Below are positions 20,333 through 29,516 of a DNA stretch of 64,000 nucleotides, one piece after another (position 1 is the first letter of the stretch; the number at the start of each line of letters is the position of its first letter). The notes below the pieces were generated by a model. That model had not been told where the DNA came from and ran no database searches. It saw only the letters and a program-made list of their open reading frames with translations. The DNA is taken from contig NZ_JACXXN010000023.1 in the NCBI RefSeq assembly GCF_014904695.1, forward strand, positions 1 to 64,000, read 5' to 3'. The position numbers were made by a program, and so were the translations under genes. The DNA comes from Nostoc sp. MG11 (GTDB taxonomy: Bacteria; Cyanobacteriota; Cyanobacteriia; Cyanobacteriales; Nostocaceae).

Positions 20333-20459
20333 TAGACCTCTTGCAAAAGCCCGAAAATTATTAGTGTCATTCTGACCAGAATGTAGTGGAGGAAGGAATC
20401 TCACTCATAATTTTCGCTCCGCTCAACATGACAATTTAAGCATTTATACAAGAGGTCTA
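20333..20459. repeat. MITE-like repeat, copy A
   Basis: 127 bp bounded by inverted ends TAGACCTCTTG (left) and CAAGAGGTCTA (right). The interior has GTCATTCTGACC..., GGAATCTCACTC and TTCGCTCCGCTCAACATGACAA. Non-coding and related to copy B. Confidence 0.7.
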
Positions 20460-20945
20460 TTTTTTTTATAAGTCAGGTCTACTGTTGTGAGTTATTCACT
20501 TGATTGCTAAAACCTTTAAATTTACTATTGTTTTTCCACACCTTGCTCACCTATTTATGTTCTGCTGACCAGCTTTTGCTCAGATCAGTAAGAATAAACA
20601 TAGCTTAATGAAACTGTTGCTACAGAAGTTTTTCTCAGCTCAGAGAAAAATAATGCCAATTTGGCGTGACATATGCAACGACAAACTGATATTTCTTTTA
20701 CATAGCGGTTGCGTATAGCTTTAACCAAATTATTGGCTGAGCGCCAAATAATTTTAGGCATGGGTAACTTTTGATTCTTTATTATCAACTATGCCTATTA
20801 ATAGACTAGGCAACTGTAGTATTTAGGTAATTTACAGCGGTTTCTAGAGTTACTTAAACAAAATATCTACATAAATCCTCTAGAAAGTGAGCACTCAATA
20901 GAATCCAGGCATCCCAACATCATTATTTAGGTTAATTGATGATAT

Positions 20946-21117
20946 TAGACTTCTTGGAAAAATCCAAAAATCAGGAATGTCATCCTGTTCGCCTTGGTTC
21001 CCGCATGGTACGGAACGCAGTGAAGAGTACCTACGCCTTGGTTCCGCAGAAAAGAATCTCACTCCTATGTTTCGCTCCGCTCAACATGACAACTTAAGCA
21101 TTTATGCAAGATGTCTA
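20946..21117. repeat. MITE-like repeat, copy B
   Basis: 172 bp with decayed ends TAGACTTCTTG and CAAGATGTCTA. It shares the GAATCTCACTC, TTCGCTCCGCTCAACATGAC and TTAAGCATTTAT blocks with copy A. The extra length is an inserted segment with two copies of GCCTTGGTTCC. Confidence 0.65.
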
Positions 21118-21192
21118 TTGAACATCTTCTGAGTTAGATATTTATACACAAAGAAGATGATTTTGTAAATTGCTCTGGAGGTTTTTGCAAGT

Positions 21193-23214
21193 ATGAATTT
21201 ATTATTCAGAATCTTCCACCAGTTAATTAACAGTTCATTAAACAATTTGCTGAAGCTGAGAAATACGCACTTATTAATTTTCGATATCATTGTTTTTTCA
21301 ATTACTCCCTTGTTAGCTCTGCTTTTGCGTTTAGACGGCTATTTAGATAAAGCACATATATCAGAACTGGGAATTGCAACAATACTGTTTTTAGCAGTCA
21401 AATTAACTGTATTTTGGAGTTTTGGTTTTTATAGACGTTACTGGCGCTATGCCAGTATTGAGGAACTGACATATATAACCATGTTGATGGTGGGTGCAGT
21501 AATTGTCCAAACAATGTCATTTGATATTCTTCATGACACACAGCCTTTTATTATAAATAATCTGCCGCGATCGCTGCCATTTATTGATGGGTTATTGTCG
21601 TGTATTTTCATTGGAGCATTGCGTTTTAGTGTTCGGATTGTGGAAAGATTTAGTCAACGACAAACAGTATTTAACCCACGAGAGCGGGTACTGATTATTG
21701 GTGCTGGTAGTGCCGGAGTTTCCCTTGTACAAGATATGCAACGCAATCCCCAACTGGGTTTTCAGGCTATTGCCTTCATTGACGATGATCCTCGAAAGTT
21801 AAATGCACATATTAGCGGCATTCCAGTAGTTGGCGATCGCCATCAAATTTCTGATACTTTGAAATCTCTCCAAATCCATAAAGTTATCATTGCCATGCCT
21901 ACTGTTGCTGGAAAAGTCATTCGGGAAATTGTAGATATTTGCAAAGCTACTGGAATCCAGACTAGTACCTTACCTGGAATACATGAAATCCTCAATGAGC
22001 GTGTGCGAGTAGATAGTATTCGGGATGTCAGGATTGAGGATTTACTCAGACGAGAACCCGTACAGACAGATATTGAGCGAGTGTCTAAATTTATCAAGGG
22101 TAAGACAGTATTAATCACAGGCTCAGGTGGATCAATTGGTAGTGAACTTTGCCGACAAATTTTCAAATGCCAGCCTAGCAGAATGATACTTATTGGACAT
22201 GGAGAAAATTCTGTATTCAACATCCAACAAGAATTAGACCAACTTATTCAAGTACTTAAAAATGATGGCAAATCGCCAATAAATACCCCTCATATTTACA
22301 CTTTTATTGCTGATCTTCGATTTCGATATCGATTAGAACATGCTTTTGAGCGATTCCAACCTGATGTAATTTTCCACGCTGCGGCTCACAAGCATGTCCC
22401 CTTGATGGAATTAAATCCGCCAGAAGCAATTACTAACAATGTAATCGGGACAAAAAATTTACTAGAAGTGGCGCTGAAATATGATGTGAAACATTTTGTG
22501 ATGATCTCCACAGATAAAGCAGTTAATCCCACAAATGTTATGGGAGCTAGTAAAAGAGTTGCTGAAATGTTGGTACTGCAAGCTGCAAGGGAAAGTGGAA
22601 AGCATTATGTTACCGTGCGTTTTGGCAATGTTTTGGGTAGTCGTGGTAGTGTAGTTCCCACTTTTAAAAAACAAATTGCTACAGGTGGCCCAGTAACCGT
22701 TACCCATCCCGATATCTGTCGTTATTTCATGACCATTCCAGAAGCAGTTCAACTTGTTTTACAGGCTGGGGTACTTGGTCGTGGTGGTGAAGTTTTAATG
22801 CTGAATATGGGTGAACCTGTCAAAATTGTTGATTTAGCTAAGGAACTGATTCGCCTTTCAGGGTATGAGGTAAACAAAGACATTGACATTGTGTTTACAG
22901 GATTACGACCAGGGGAAAAGTTATTTGAAGAACTATTTATTAAAGGAGAGGAATATGAACCAACTCAGCACAAGAAACTATTTGTTGTTAAAAATGCCAG
23001 TCGGATTATTCCCAAAAATCTAAATTTAGGTGTGGAAAGATTGTGTATAGCAGCAGCTAAAAATGATGTTAATTCTATCCTGTTTTTGCTTGAGCAATTG
23101 ATATCAGGATACAAACCAAAATACTTGGAAAATAATCTATCAATAGGCAATTCAAGAAATAGTGCTCTATTCAAAAACTCCAATGGAAATACGCTGACGA
23201 AAGCAGAACCATGA
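21193..23214 (+). CDS. Membrane nucleotide-sugar 4,6-dehydratase (CapD/WbpM/PglF family)
   Basis: 673 residues. Four N-terminal membrane helices, a first Rossmann domain (VLIIGAGSAGVSLV, about residue 166), then the catalytic SDR domain (TVLITGSGGSIGSELCRQI, about 309). The active site reads STDKAVNPTNVMGASKR: Asp-Lys replaces the Tyr-x3-Lys seen in soluble epimerases, typical of this family. Members convert UDP-GlcNAc to the 4-keto-6-deoxy sugar. It is the first gene of the polysaccharide cluster. With the aminotransferase at 33067 and the transferase at 34300 it suggests an amino-deoxy sugar. A Lys/Asn-rich tail follows the fold. Confidence 0.92.
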   Translation: MNLLFRIFHQLINSSLNNLLKLRNTHLLIFDIIVFSITPLLALLLRLDGYLDKAHISELGIATILFLAVKLTVFWSFGFYRRYWRYASIEELTYITMLMVGAVIVQTMSFDILHDTQPFIINNLPRSLPFIDGLLSCIFIGALRFSVRIVERFSQRQTVFNPRERVLIIGAGSAGVSLVQDMQRNPQLGFQAIAFIDDDPRKLNAHISGIPVVGDRHQISDTLKSLQIHKVIIAMPTVAGKVIREIVDICKATGIQTSTLPGIHEILNERVRVDSIRDVRIEDLLRREPVQTDIERVSKFIKGKTVLITGSGGSIGSELCRQIFKCQPSRMILIGHGENSVFNIQQELDQLIQVLKNDGKSPINTPHIYTFIADLRFRYRLEHAFERFQPDVIFHAAAHKHVPLMELNPPEAITNNVIGTKNLLEVALKYDVKHFVMISTDKAVNPTNVMGASKRVAEMLVLQAARESGKHYVTVRFGNVLGSRGSVVPTFKKQIATGGPVTVTHPDICRYFMTIPEAVQLVLQAGVLGRGGEVLMLNMGEPVKIVDLAKELIRLSGYEVNKDIDIVFTGLRPGEKLFEELFIKGEEYEPTQHKKLFVVKNASRIIPKNLNLGVERLCIAAAKNDVNSILFLLEQLISGYKPKYLENNLSIGNSRNSALFKNSNGNTLTKAEP

Positions 23215-23278
23215 GGTACTGGATCAACTAGAGAATTTGAGCTTTGTCTTGATGTAGTGTTCATCCAACAACTCCAAT

Positions 23279-24274
23279 ATGAAAGTAATTCATAATCGTC
23301 ACAGCTTAGTACATGGCTTAGATAGCAGATCTGTTGTAAATTCAAGCTACTTTTCTTCTTTGAAAAAAATGGCAAGAACTTTTGTCAGAAGAAGATGTGA
23401 ATGGTCAATTGGAATTTACACAGGCAAATCACTTTTTGATTTCAGTTCAACAGAAAATATCAAAAATCCAGTTTTGACTGCAAAAGATGTAACAGATGTA
23501 ACAGCCGACTTTGTTGCCGACCCGTTTATGGTTCGTCATAACGACATTTGGTATATGTTTTTTGAAGTACTGAATAGTCTTAATGATAGAGGAGAAATAG
23601 GACTAGCAACTAGCAATGATGGATTCAATTGGGATTACAAAAAAATAGTAATTAAAGAACCGTTCCACTTGTCTTATCCTTATGTGTTCAAATTCCAAAA
23701 TGAATATTACATAATTCCAGAAAGTTATGAAGCTAATTCTATTCGCTTATACAAAGCAGTTGACTTTCCTACTAAATGGACATTTGTAAAAACTTTAATA
23801 GATGGTAGAGATTATGTAGATAGTTCTATTTTTAATTTCAATGACAGGTGGTGGATATTTACATCGTCGTCACAAAGCAATATTCTCCGTCTCTATTATG
23901 CTGATGACCTGATGGGGCATTGGATTGAACATCCTCAAAGCCCTATTATCGAAGACAATCTAAACATAGCAAGACCAGGAGGAAGAGTAGTAGTATATGA
24001 TGGTCAAATTTTCCGATATACCCAGGATGATGAGCATTTGTATGGTAATCAAGTGCGAGCGTTTGAAATAACCCATCTAACAACAACAACTTATGAAGAA
24101 AAAGAAGTTAGAGAAAATCCTATTTTAAAACCTAGCGGCTTTGGTTGGAATAAAAGCGGTATGCATAATATCGATCCTCACCAGATTACAAAAGATAAAT
24201 GGATAGCCTGTGTGGATGGATATCATATAGTTTTTGTGTTTGGTGTAGATCTGCAAAAGTTAATATCACTTTGA
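23279..24274 (+). CDS. Propeller-like glycan protein (GH43/GINT1 N-domain-like), copy 1
   Basis: 331 residues with no signal peptide. Repeated blade-like blocks (ADPFMVRHNDIWYMFFEVLN, SYPYVFKFQNEYYIIPES, GRDYVDSSIFNFNDRWWIF, NIARPGGRV) resemble the five-bladed propeller fold of GH43-type proteins and the N-terminal domain named after glucosamine inositolphosphorylceramide transferase. An Asp in ADPF and Glu in PES would occupy catalytic-like positions. Its role in the cluster is unknown: sugar transfer, trimming or binding. It is a clear paralogue of 30805-31722 but has a different last 16 residues, and an extra 38 N-terminal residues. Confidence 0.75.
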   Translation: MKVIHNRHSLVHGLDSRSVVNSSYFSSLKKMARTFVRRRCEWSIGIYTGKSLFDFSSTENIKNPVLTAKDVTDVTADFVADPFMVRHNDIWYMFFEVLNSLNDRGEIGLATSNDGFNWDYKKIVIKEPFHLSYPYVFKFQNEYYIIPESYEANSIRLYKAVDFPTKWTFVKTLIDGRDYVDSSIFNFNDRWWIFTSSSQSNILRLYYADDLMGHWIEHPQSPIIEDNLNIARPGGRVVVYDGQIFRYTQDDEHLYGNQVRAFEITHLTTTTYEEKEVRENPILKPSGFGWNKSGMHNIDPHQITKDKWIACVDGYHIVFVFGVDLQKLISL

Positions 24275-24278
24275 CCAG

Positions 24279-25547
24279 ATGCAACAAAAAAAGATACTAA
24301 CACTACGCCACAATTTCTCCTGGACTTTCACTGGCAATTTTGTTTATGCAGTTTGCCAGTGGGGAATATTGGTAATGTTAGCTAAACTCGGTAATCCAGA
24401 GATAGTAGGTCAGTTTACTTTGGGACTGGCAGTCACAGCACCCGTAATTATGTTGACAAATCTCCAACTACGAATTGTTCAAGCAACAGACGCTAAAAAA
24501 CAATATCGTTTTAGCGATTACTTGGGGCTGAGGCTGATTTCGACAATGTTGGCACTTCTGGTCATTGCAGTCATTAGTCTGTCAGGAGGATATCGCTGGG
24601 AAATATCCTTAGTTATCTTTTTGATTGGTCTGGCAAAAGCATTTGAGTCTATTAGCGATGTATTTTATGGGCTAATTCAGCAGCATGAGCGCATGGATCG
24701 GATTGCGACATCATTGATGATTAAAGGGCCTCTAGCACTGCTATTACTGGGCATTGGAGTACATATATCCGGCCGTATTTTGTGGGGTGTAGTTGGGTTA
24801 ATTTTTGCTTGGGCTGTGGTGTTGTTTGGCTACGACATTCGTAGTGGAATCTTAATGCTAAAGCAGAGGTCACAATTGCAACCTCGTTGGCGTTGGAAAA
24901 CTTTAGCGCATCTGATATGGCTCTGTTTGCCTTTAGGGCTTGTGATGATGTTAATTTCACTTAATAGCAATATTCCTCGCTATTTTATTGAGCGATATTT
25001 AGGTGAGCGAGAACTGGGTATTTTTGCAGCCATAGCCTATCTAATGGTGGCAGGAGGCATGGTAGTAAATGCCCTAGGGGAGTCAGCTATTCCTCGCTTG
25101 GCCAAATATTATGCAGAGGGCGATCGCATAGCTTTCCGCACGCTCCTACTCAAGCTGGTAGGAATTGCTACTCTATTGGGCGGAGCAGGTGTTTTAGTGG
25201 CTGTGGTGGCTGGGCGGCAGATTCTAACTATCCTGTATCGGCCTGAATATGCCGAGCACACAAATTTGTTTATCTGGCTAATGGTTGCGGCTGGGATTAA
25301 CTACGTATCGTCCTTCCTCGGCTATGGAATGACGGCAGCCCGGTACTTCCGCATTCAAATGCCTTTGTCCGCCGTTGTGGCAAGTATCTCAGCCATAGCT
25401 TGTTTATGGTTCCTGCCCAAGTGGGGATTGTTAGGAGCTGCGATCGCGCTATTGATTGCGGCAATTATCCAAGCAGGTTTAAGTTTGGCAGTTATTCTCC
25501 ATGCACTGCATAAGCCACACAGATATATAGAAGGAGTAAAATCATGA
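24279..25547 (+). CDS. Polysaccharide flippase (Wzx-like)
   Basis: 422 residues, strongly hydrophobic, with about 12 membrane segments and the N-terminal NFSWTFTGNFVYAVCQWGIL pattern of the oligosaccharide-flippase (MOP) superfamily. It would move lipid-linked repeat units across the cytoplasmic membrane. It starts 4 bp after the preceding stop and overlaps the next gene by 4 bp (ATGA), so it is translationally linked to both. Together with the polymerase at 26883 it marks a Wzx/Wzy-type pathway. Confidence 0.88.
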   Translation: MQQKKILTLRHNFSWTFTGNFVYAVCQWGILVMLAKLGNPEIVGQFTLGLAVTAPVIMLTNLQLRIVQATDAKKQYRFSDYLGLRLISTMLALLVIAVISLSGGYRWEISLVIFLIGLAKAFESISDVFYGLIQQHERMDRIATSLMIKGPLALLLLGIGVHISGRILWGVVGLIFAWAVVLFGYDIRSGILMLKQRSQLQPRWRWKTLAHLIWLCLPLGLVMMLISLNSNIPRYFIERYLGERELGIFAAIAYLMVAGGMVVNALGESAIPRLAKYYAEGDRIAFRTLLLKLVGIATLLGGAGVLVAVVAGRQILTILYRPEYAEHTNLFIWLMVAAGINYVSSFLGYGMTAARYFRIQMPLSAVVASISAIACLWFLPKWGLLGAAIALLIAAIIQAGLSLAVILHALHKPHRYIEGVKS

Positions 25548-26734
25548 CGTTATGTAACAAGCCTTCTATCCGCATTCTGCAAGTTGTTGGTGGGATGAAC
25601 CGGGCTGGAACAGAAACTTGGCTAATGCATATCCTTCGCCAGATTAATCGCGATCGCTTCCAGATAGATTTTCTAGTTCATACAACTGAACCCTGCCATT
25701 ACGATCACGAAATTCGTACTCTTGGTAGCAAGATTATTGTCTGTCCTCATCCACACTCCCAACCTTGGAAGTATGGCCACAACTTTAAACAGATTCTAAA
25801 AAAGCATAAACCTTATGACGTTATTCACAGTCATGGCCATCACTTTAGTGGTTACGTTCTCCGTTTGGCCCATCAGATAGGTGTTCCCGTCCGTATTGCC
25901 CACAGTCATTTTGATAGCTCCTCGGTTGAAGCTAAAACTAGTTTGAAGCGTAAATTGTATCTGGGTTTGATGAAAAGATGGATTTCCCAGTATGCCACTG
26001 TTGGGTTGGGATGTAGTCGAAATGCAGCAGCAGATTTATTTGGGATGAAGTGGGAAAACGATTCCCGGTGGCAATTACTTTATTGTGGTATTGACCTAGC
26101 TCCATTCCGAAATACATTTGACTCTGACGCTGTGCGTGCTGAATTGGGTATACCTGCGGATGCCTTTGTTCTGGGTCATGTAGGTAGATTTGATGCGGCA
26201 AAGAATCATTTGTTTCTTCTGGACATAGCATCAGAAATTGCCAAGCGAGAACCGAAAATGCGCCTCTTGTTGGTTGGTGACGGCAAGCTACGCCCAGAGA
26301 TCGAGCAAAAAGTTGTTCAGATAGGCTTGGCCGACCATGTAATTTTCGCAGGTGTCCGTTCTGATGTTCCCCGATTGATGCTAGGTGCTATGGATTTATT
26401 GATTTTCCCATCTCTTTATGAAGGATTGGGCTTAGTGTTAGTTGAAGCACAAGCCGCGGGACTATCTTGTATTCTTTCTAATGTTATTCCTCAAGAAGCA
26501 GATGTAGTAAAACCTTTGATGCATCGGATATCGTTATTGAAACCAGCTTCTACTTGGGCCGATGCAGTTATGGAAACTAAGCAAGATACAGCAAAAATCA
26601 ACCAATTAGAAGCGTTTAAAACTGTAGAAAATAGTCTATTTAATATTCAAAGAGGAGCTAGAGAATTGGAACTTTTATATATGGAGCAACTAAATTACCT
26701 TTCTGTTCTACAGAAAAGTCTAATAGTCACTTGA
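25544..26734 (+). CDS. Glycosyltransferase family 4 (EpsF-like)
   Basis: 396 residues with a GT-B fold. The N-terminal acceptor domain begins ILQVVGGMNRAGTETWLMHI and has HSHGHHFSGYVLRLA. The donor domain has GHVGRFDAAKNHLFLLD, LLVGDGKLRPEIE and the E-x7-E motif in PSLYEGLGLVLVEAQAAGL. This layout matches retaining GT4 enzymes of exopolysaccharide loci. It overlaps the flippase by 4 bp. Sugar specificity is not predictable. Confidence 0.9.
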   Translation: MTLCNKPSIRILQVVGGMNRAGTETWLMHILRQINRDRFQIDFLVHTTEPCHYDHEIRTLGSKIIVCPHPHSQPWKYGHNFKQILKKHKPYDVIHSHGHHFSGYVLRLAHQIGVPVRIAHSHFDSSSVEAKTSLKRKLYLGLMKRWISQYATVGLGCSRNAAADLFGMKWENDSRWQLLYCGIDLAPFRNTFDSDAVRAELGIPADAFVLGHVGRFDAAKNHLFLLDIASEIAKREPKMRLLLVGDGKLRPEIEQKVVQIGLADHVIFAGVRSDVPRLMLGAMDLLIFPSLYEGLGLVLVEAQAAGLSCILSNVIPQEADVVKPLMHRISLLKPASTWADAVMETKQDTAKINQLEAFKTVENSLFNIQRGARELELLYMEQLNYLSVLQKSLIVT

Positions 26735-26882
26735 TAAAGTAAATAATTAATAGACTTAAGCTATTGCACTATAGACTTGAAAACCTTATTGATTTTAGTA
26801 AAATTTGTCTTAGAACTTAGATATTACAAAGCATAAAAACGTTGTAAATTTTCATTCAAATAATCAAATCTAAGTTATTAGT

Positions 26883-28082
26883 ATGCAAAATTCCATGAAA
26901 CTTGAATTTAAAAAGCAACAAATTCTTACATTAATAATTCTAGCCGTCTTATTCGGCTCATCATCTATTACTAACTTAGGGAGTTCTGAAATTCCCCTAG
27001 ATTCAGCCATCGAAAAACTGCGCTATGTTCTAATTCTTACAGCATTAATGACTCTTCTACTATTATCCCGCTTTGATATATGGGGGTTCCCGAAGAAACA
27101 ACTGCCTCTAATTATAGTCTGGATTTTACTAGGTTTTATATCAGTAATATCTGGAGTTGTTAACGATGATTTAGTCTCTGTTAGAGATGGACTCTGGTTT
27201 ATGATTATAAGCCCAATGATTTTCTTTTATAGCTTACCTAAGTTGATGAAACAATATGCAAATTTTCTGCTTGCTACGTCACTTTTTTTGGGTCTTCTTC
27301 CTTATATAGTTATGTCTTTATTGCTACATCCAATCAATCAATTTCAAGGTCATTCAGATGCAAGTTATGCAGGCGTCTTTCCTAATCCCAATGATTTAGG
27401 ATTTACAAGTGTGACAATGGCATCTGGACTTTTTATTATTTTGATTGGTAGTTTGTCTGCTAAAAAGAGATTATGGTATATTTTACCGATTATTTTATGT
27501 TTAATTTTTCTCTTTGTAATTATTATTTTAGCTAATGCACGTACATCCTTAATTGCCTTTTTTGGTATGTTATCTATATTTATGTGGAGGTTATTTCAAA
27601 AATCTGGATTTTTGATTAAATTTGTTAATAGTATTGCCCTAAGCATCAGCGCCATCTTATTATTAGCAGATGAACAGTTTTATTTATTCTTCTTGAATAA
27701 CCTTAATCAATTACAAGATAAAGATGGTTTGAGTGGTAGAGAATATATTTGGAATAAGACATTTGAAGATGTAAAGTTATTGGGTAATGGTGCAGACTAC
27801 TTTGAATTAAATTTTGGTTTAGGAGGCCATAATACGATTATCAATACCCTTGGAACAATCGGTATTATTGCGGCATTTTTGATGTTATTTCTAGCATCTC
27901 TTAGTATCTTCTATGCTTATTTATATTTCAAAACTCATTCAAAGACAGACCACTATGCTATTGCACCTCTAGTAATTACAATATGTTTCTGGATTACATC
28001 TATGGGTGAGGGTATGTTTAGTGCTTTAGGTACAGCAATGACTGTTGCTTATTTTCTGTGTATTGGAATTATTGTGGCATAA
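26883..28082 (+). CDS. O-antigen polymerase/ligase-like membrane protein (Wzy-like)
   Basis: 399 residues with about ten hydrophobic helices. The large periplasmic loop region contains NARTSLIAFFGML, then DGLSGREYIWNKTFED and GLGGHNTIINTLGTIG, the pattern of the O-antigen ligase/polymerase family, which joins lipid-linked glycans on the outer face of the membrane. In a cluster with a flippase and a Wzc-like protein, a polymerase role is more likely than ligation. AT-rich coding sequence compared with flanking glycosyltransferases, which is common for wzy. Confidence 0.85.
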   Translation: MQNSMKLEFKKQQILTLIILAVLFGSSSITNLGSSEIPLDSAIEKLRYVLILTALMTLLLLSRFDIWGFPKKQLPLIIVWILLGFISVISGVVNDDLVSVRDGLWFMIISPMIFFYSLPKLMKQYANFLLATSLFLGLLPYIVMSLLLHPINQFQGHSDASYAGVFPNPNDLGFTSVTMASGLFIILIGSLSAKKRLWYILPIILCLIFLFVIIILANARTSLIAFFGMLSIFMWRLFQKSGFLIKFVNSIALSISAILLLADEQFYLFFLNNLNQLQDKDGLSGREYIWNKTFEDVKLLGNGADYFELNFGLGGHNTIINTLGTIGIIAAFLMLFLASLSIFYAYLYFKTHSKTDHYAIAPLVITICFWITSMGEGMFSALGTAMTVAYFLCIGIIVA

Positions 28083-28225
28083 CTAAATCCAAAAAAAGAA
28101 ATAGAAAAATATTATACTCATGCCATAATTTCATTTATTAATAAAAAGTAAGACACCTAATTTTGCTCACTTTTAGATATTAAAAGGCTAGAAAGCAAGT
28201 AAATCAATTTTTGTTAAGGAGAGAA

Positions 28226-29464
28226 ATGCTTAAAGAATATATTTTTAAATGGAGACGAACAATATTATTATTTATATTACCCATGTTACTTATTCTCTGT
28301 TTCTCTGCTTACGGTAACAAAATTTATCAACTTCACAACTTGGTTGATAATCAAGTGACTAGTACAATTGCTAATAGCACTATTAAAAATAACAGTAACA
28401 GCACGATTAGAATTAAAGGCAAGCCATTCTTCCCGTTTGGTTTCTACCATGAATCATATAATTTGACTTTTCAACAGTTAATACAAGCAGTTCGTGATCT
28501 TGCTGCTGCGGGATTTAACACCATTTTTGCCTCTTGTGACAACCTTGATAATTATGGTGTATTTCTTGATGAAGCCGAGCGAGTTGGTGTTTTTGTTATC
28601 ACAAGCTTTAATGTTGATGACCCTCTTGCAGTTGTCAAGAAATTCAAGGATAAACCAGCTGTTCTGGGCTGGGGAATTGCCGATGATGTTGGTGATCACG
28701 AAACCCGAAATGAAATATTAGCTTTTCACAAACAAATTAAAGCTATTGATCCTAAACATTTTACCTACATTAGTATCAGTGGTTGGTCGAGAAAATGGTT
28801 AGGCCATTCTAATATTGCGGATTTAATTGGCGGTCAATCTTACCCTATTAGCTATCCTTTCAACAACAAACCTAAAGGTTTAGCAAATGATTTAAGTACA
28901 GTACATCATGTCTTCAATATTGGTCGCTTTGAAGCAAATAAATATAATCGTCCAGTCATTGCAAACTTGCAGACTTTCCGTTGGGAAGAAGGACGCTGGC
29001 CAACTGCTAATGAAGTGTATAACATGACATATCAGGCACTTTTAGCTGGTGTTAAAGGTATTCTTTTCTACACTTATGAAGGCTATAAGGATAACAGCAT
29101 AAGACAAAAACCGGATGTATGGAGTCGTGTAAAGTCTATAGTGCCCGAAATAAACAGGCTCACCCCAGTATTGTTAGAAGGCACTTTGACGAAGCTCGAT
29201 ACTAAATTTGATGATGTGCTTGCCGGACAGTGGATATACGGCAACAGTGTTTATTTAGTTGTTTTGAATACATCACAAACAGAAACAAGACAAGTTGTGA
29301 TCACAATCCCGACTCCAGCAAAAGGTTCAGCGCAACCACTATTCTCAGGGCGTCCATCAGGGATGCGTTTTCAAGATGGTAAATTAAGAGGTTTTATAAA
29401 GCCTGAAGATGTTCATATCTATCAATTATCTCAGTCAAGAGTTCTGAGTACAACGAAGGAATGA
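28226..29464 (+). CDS. Membrane-anchored TIM-barrel glycoside-hydrolase-like protein
   Basis: 412 residues from the ATG at 28226, which has AAGGAGA just upstream; the frame reaches a TTG at 28211. One N-terminal membrane helix, a short Asn/Thr-rich linker, then a (beta/alpha)8-like domain: IKGKPFFPFGFYHES, DLAAAGFNTIF, LGWGIADDVGDHE, DLIGGQSYP and GVKGILFYTYEG. A small beta domain closes the protein (LVVLNTSQTETRQVVI). It resembles the clan of GH2/GH42-like barrels, but the usual catalytic Glu after strand 4 is replaced by ADD. It may trim or recognise the exported glycan on the outer face. Confidence 0.7.
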   Translation: MLKEYIFKWRRTILLFILPMLLILCFSAYGNKIYQLHNLVDNQVTSTIANSTIKNNSNSTIRIKGKPFFPFGFYHESYNLTFQQLIQAVRDLAAAGFNTIFASCDNLDNYGVFLDEAERVGVFVITSFNVDDPLAVVKKFKDKPAVLGWGIADDVGDHETRNEILAFHKQIKAIDPKHFTYISISGWSRKWLGHSNIADLIGGQSYPISYPFNNKPKGLANDLSTVHHVFNIGRFEANKYNRPVIANLQTFRWEEGRWPTANEVYNMTYQALLAGVKGILFYTYEGYKDNSIRQKPDVWSRVKSIVPEINRLTPVLLEGTLTKLDTKFDDVLAGQWIYGNSVYLVVLNTSQTETRQVVITIPTPAKGSAQPLFSGRPSGMRFQDGKLRGFIKPEDVHIYQLSQSRVLSTTKE

Positions 29465-29516
29465 TATAGATGATCTGATTTTCTCAACAAATGCTTAACT
29501 AGGTTAAACCAAACAA

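Larger units (their letters stand above)
20251..21192. other. 940-bp gene-free region with MITE-like repeats
   Basis: Holds two related repeats (20333-20459 and 20946-21117) and a hairpin TTTTTCTC/GAGAAAAA (20629-20636/20643-20650). A 67-codon minus-strand frame at 20585-20788 is not convincing. The 3' end must carry the promoter of the polysaccharide locus. Confidence 0.6.

Noticed and set aside
20585-20788. 67-codon frame on the minus strand between the two MITE-like repeats
   Set aside because: No motif or ribosome site; contains a hairpin; no support.
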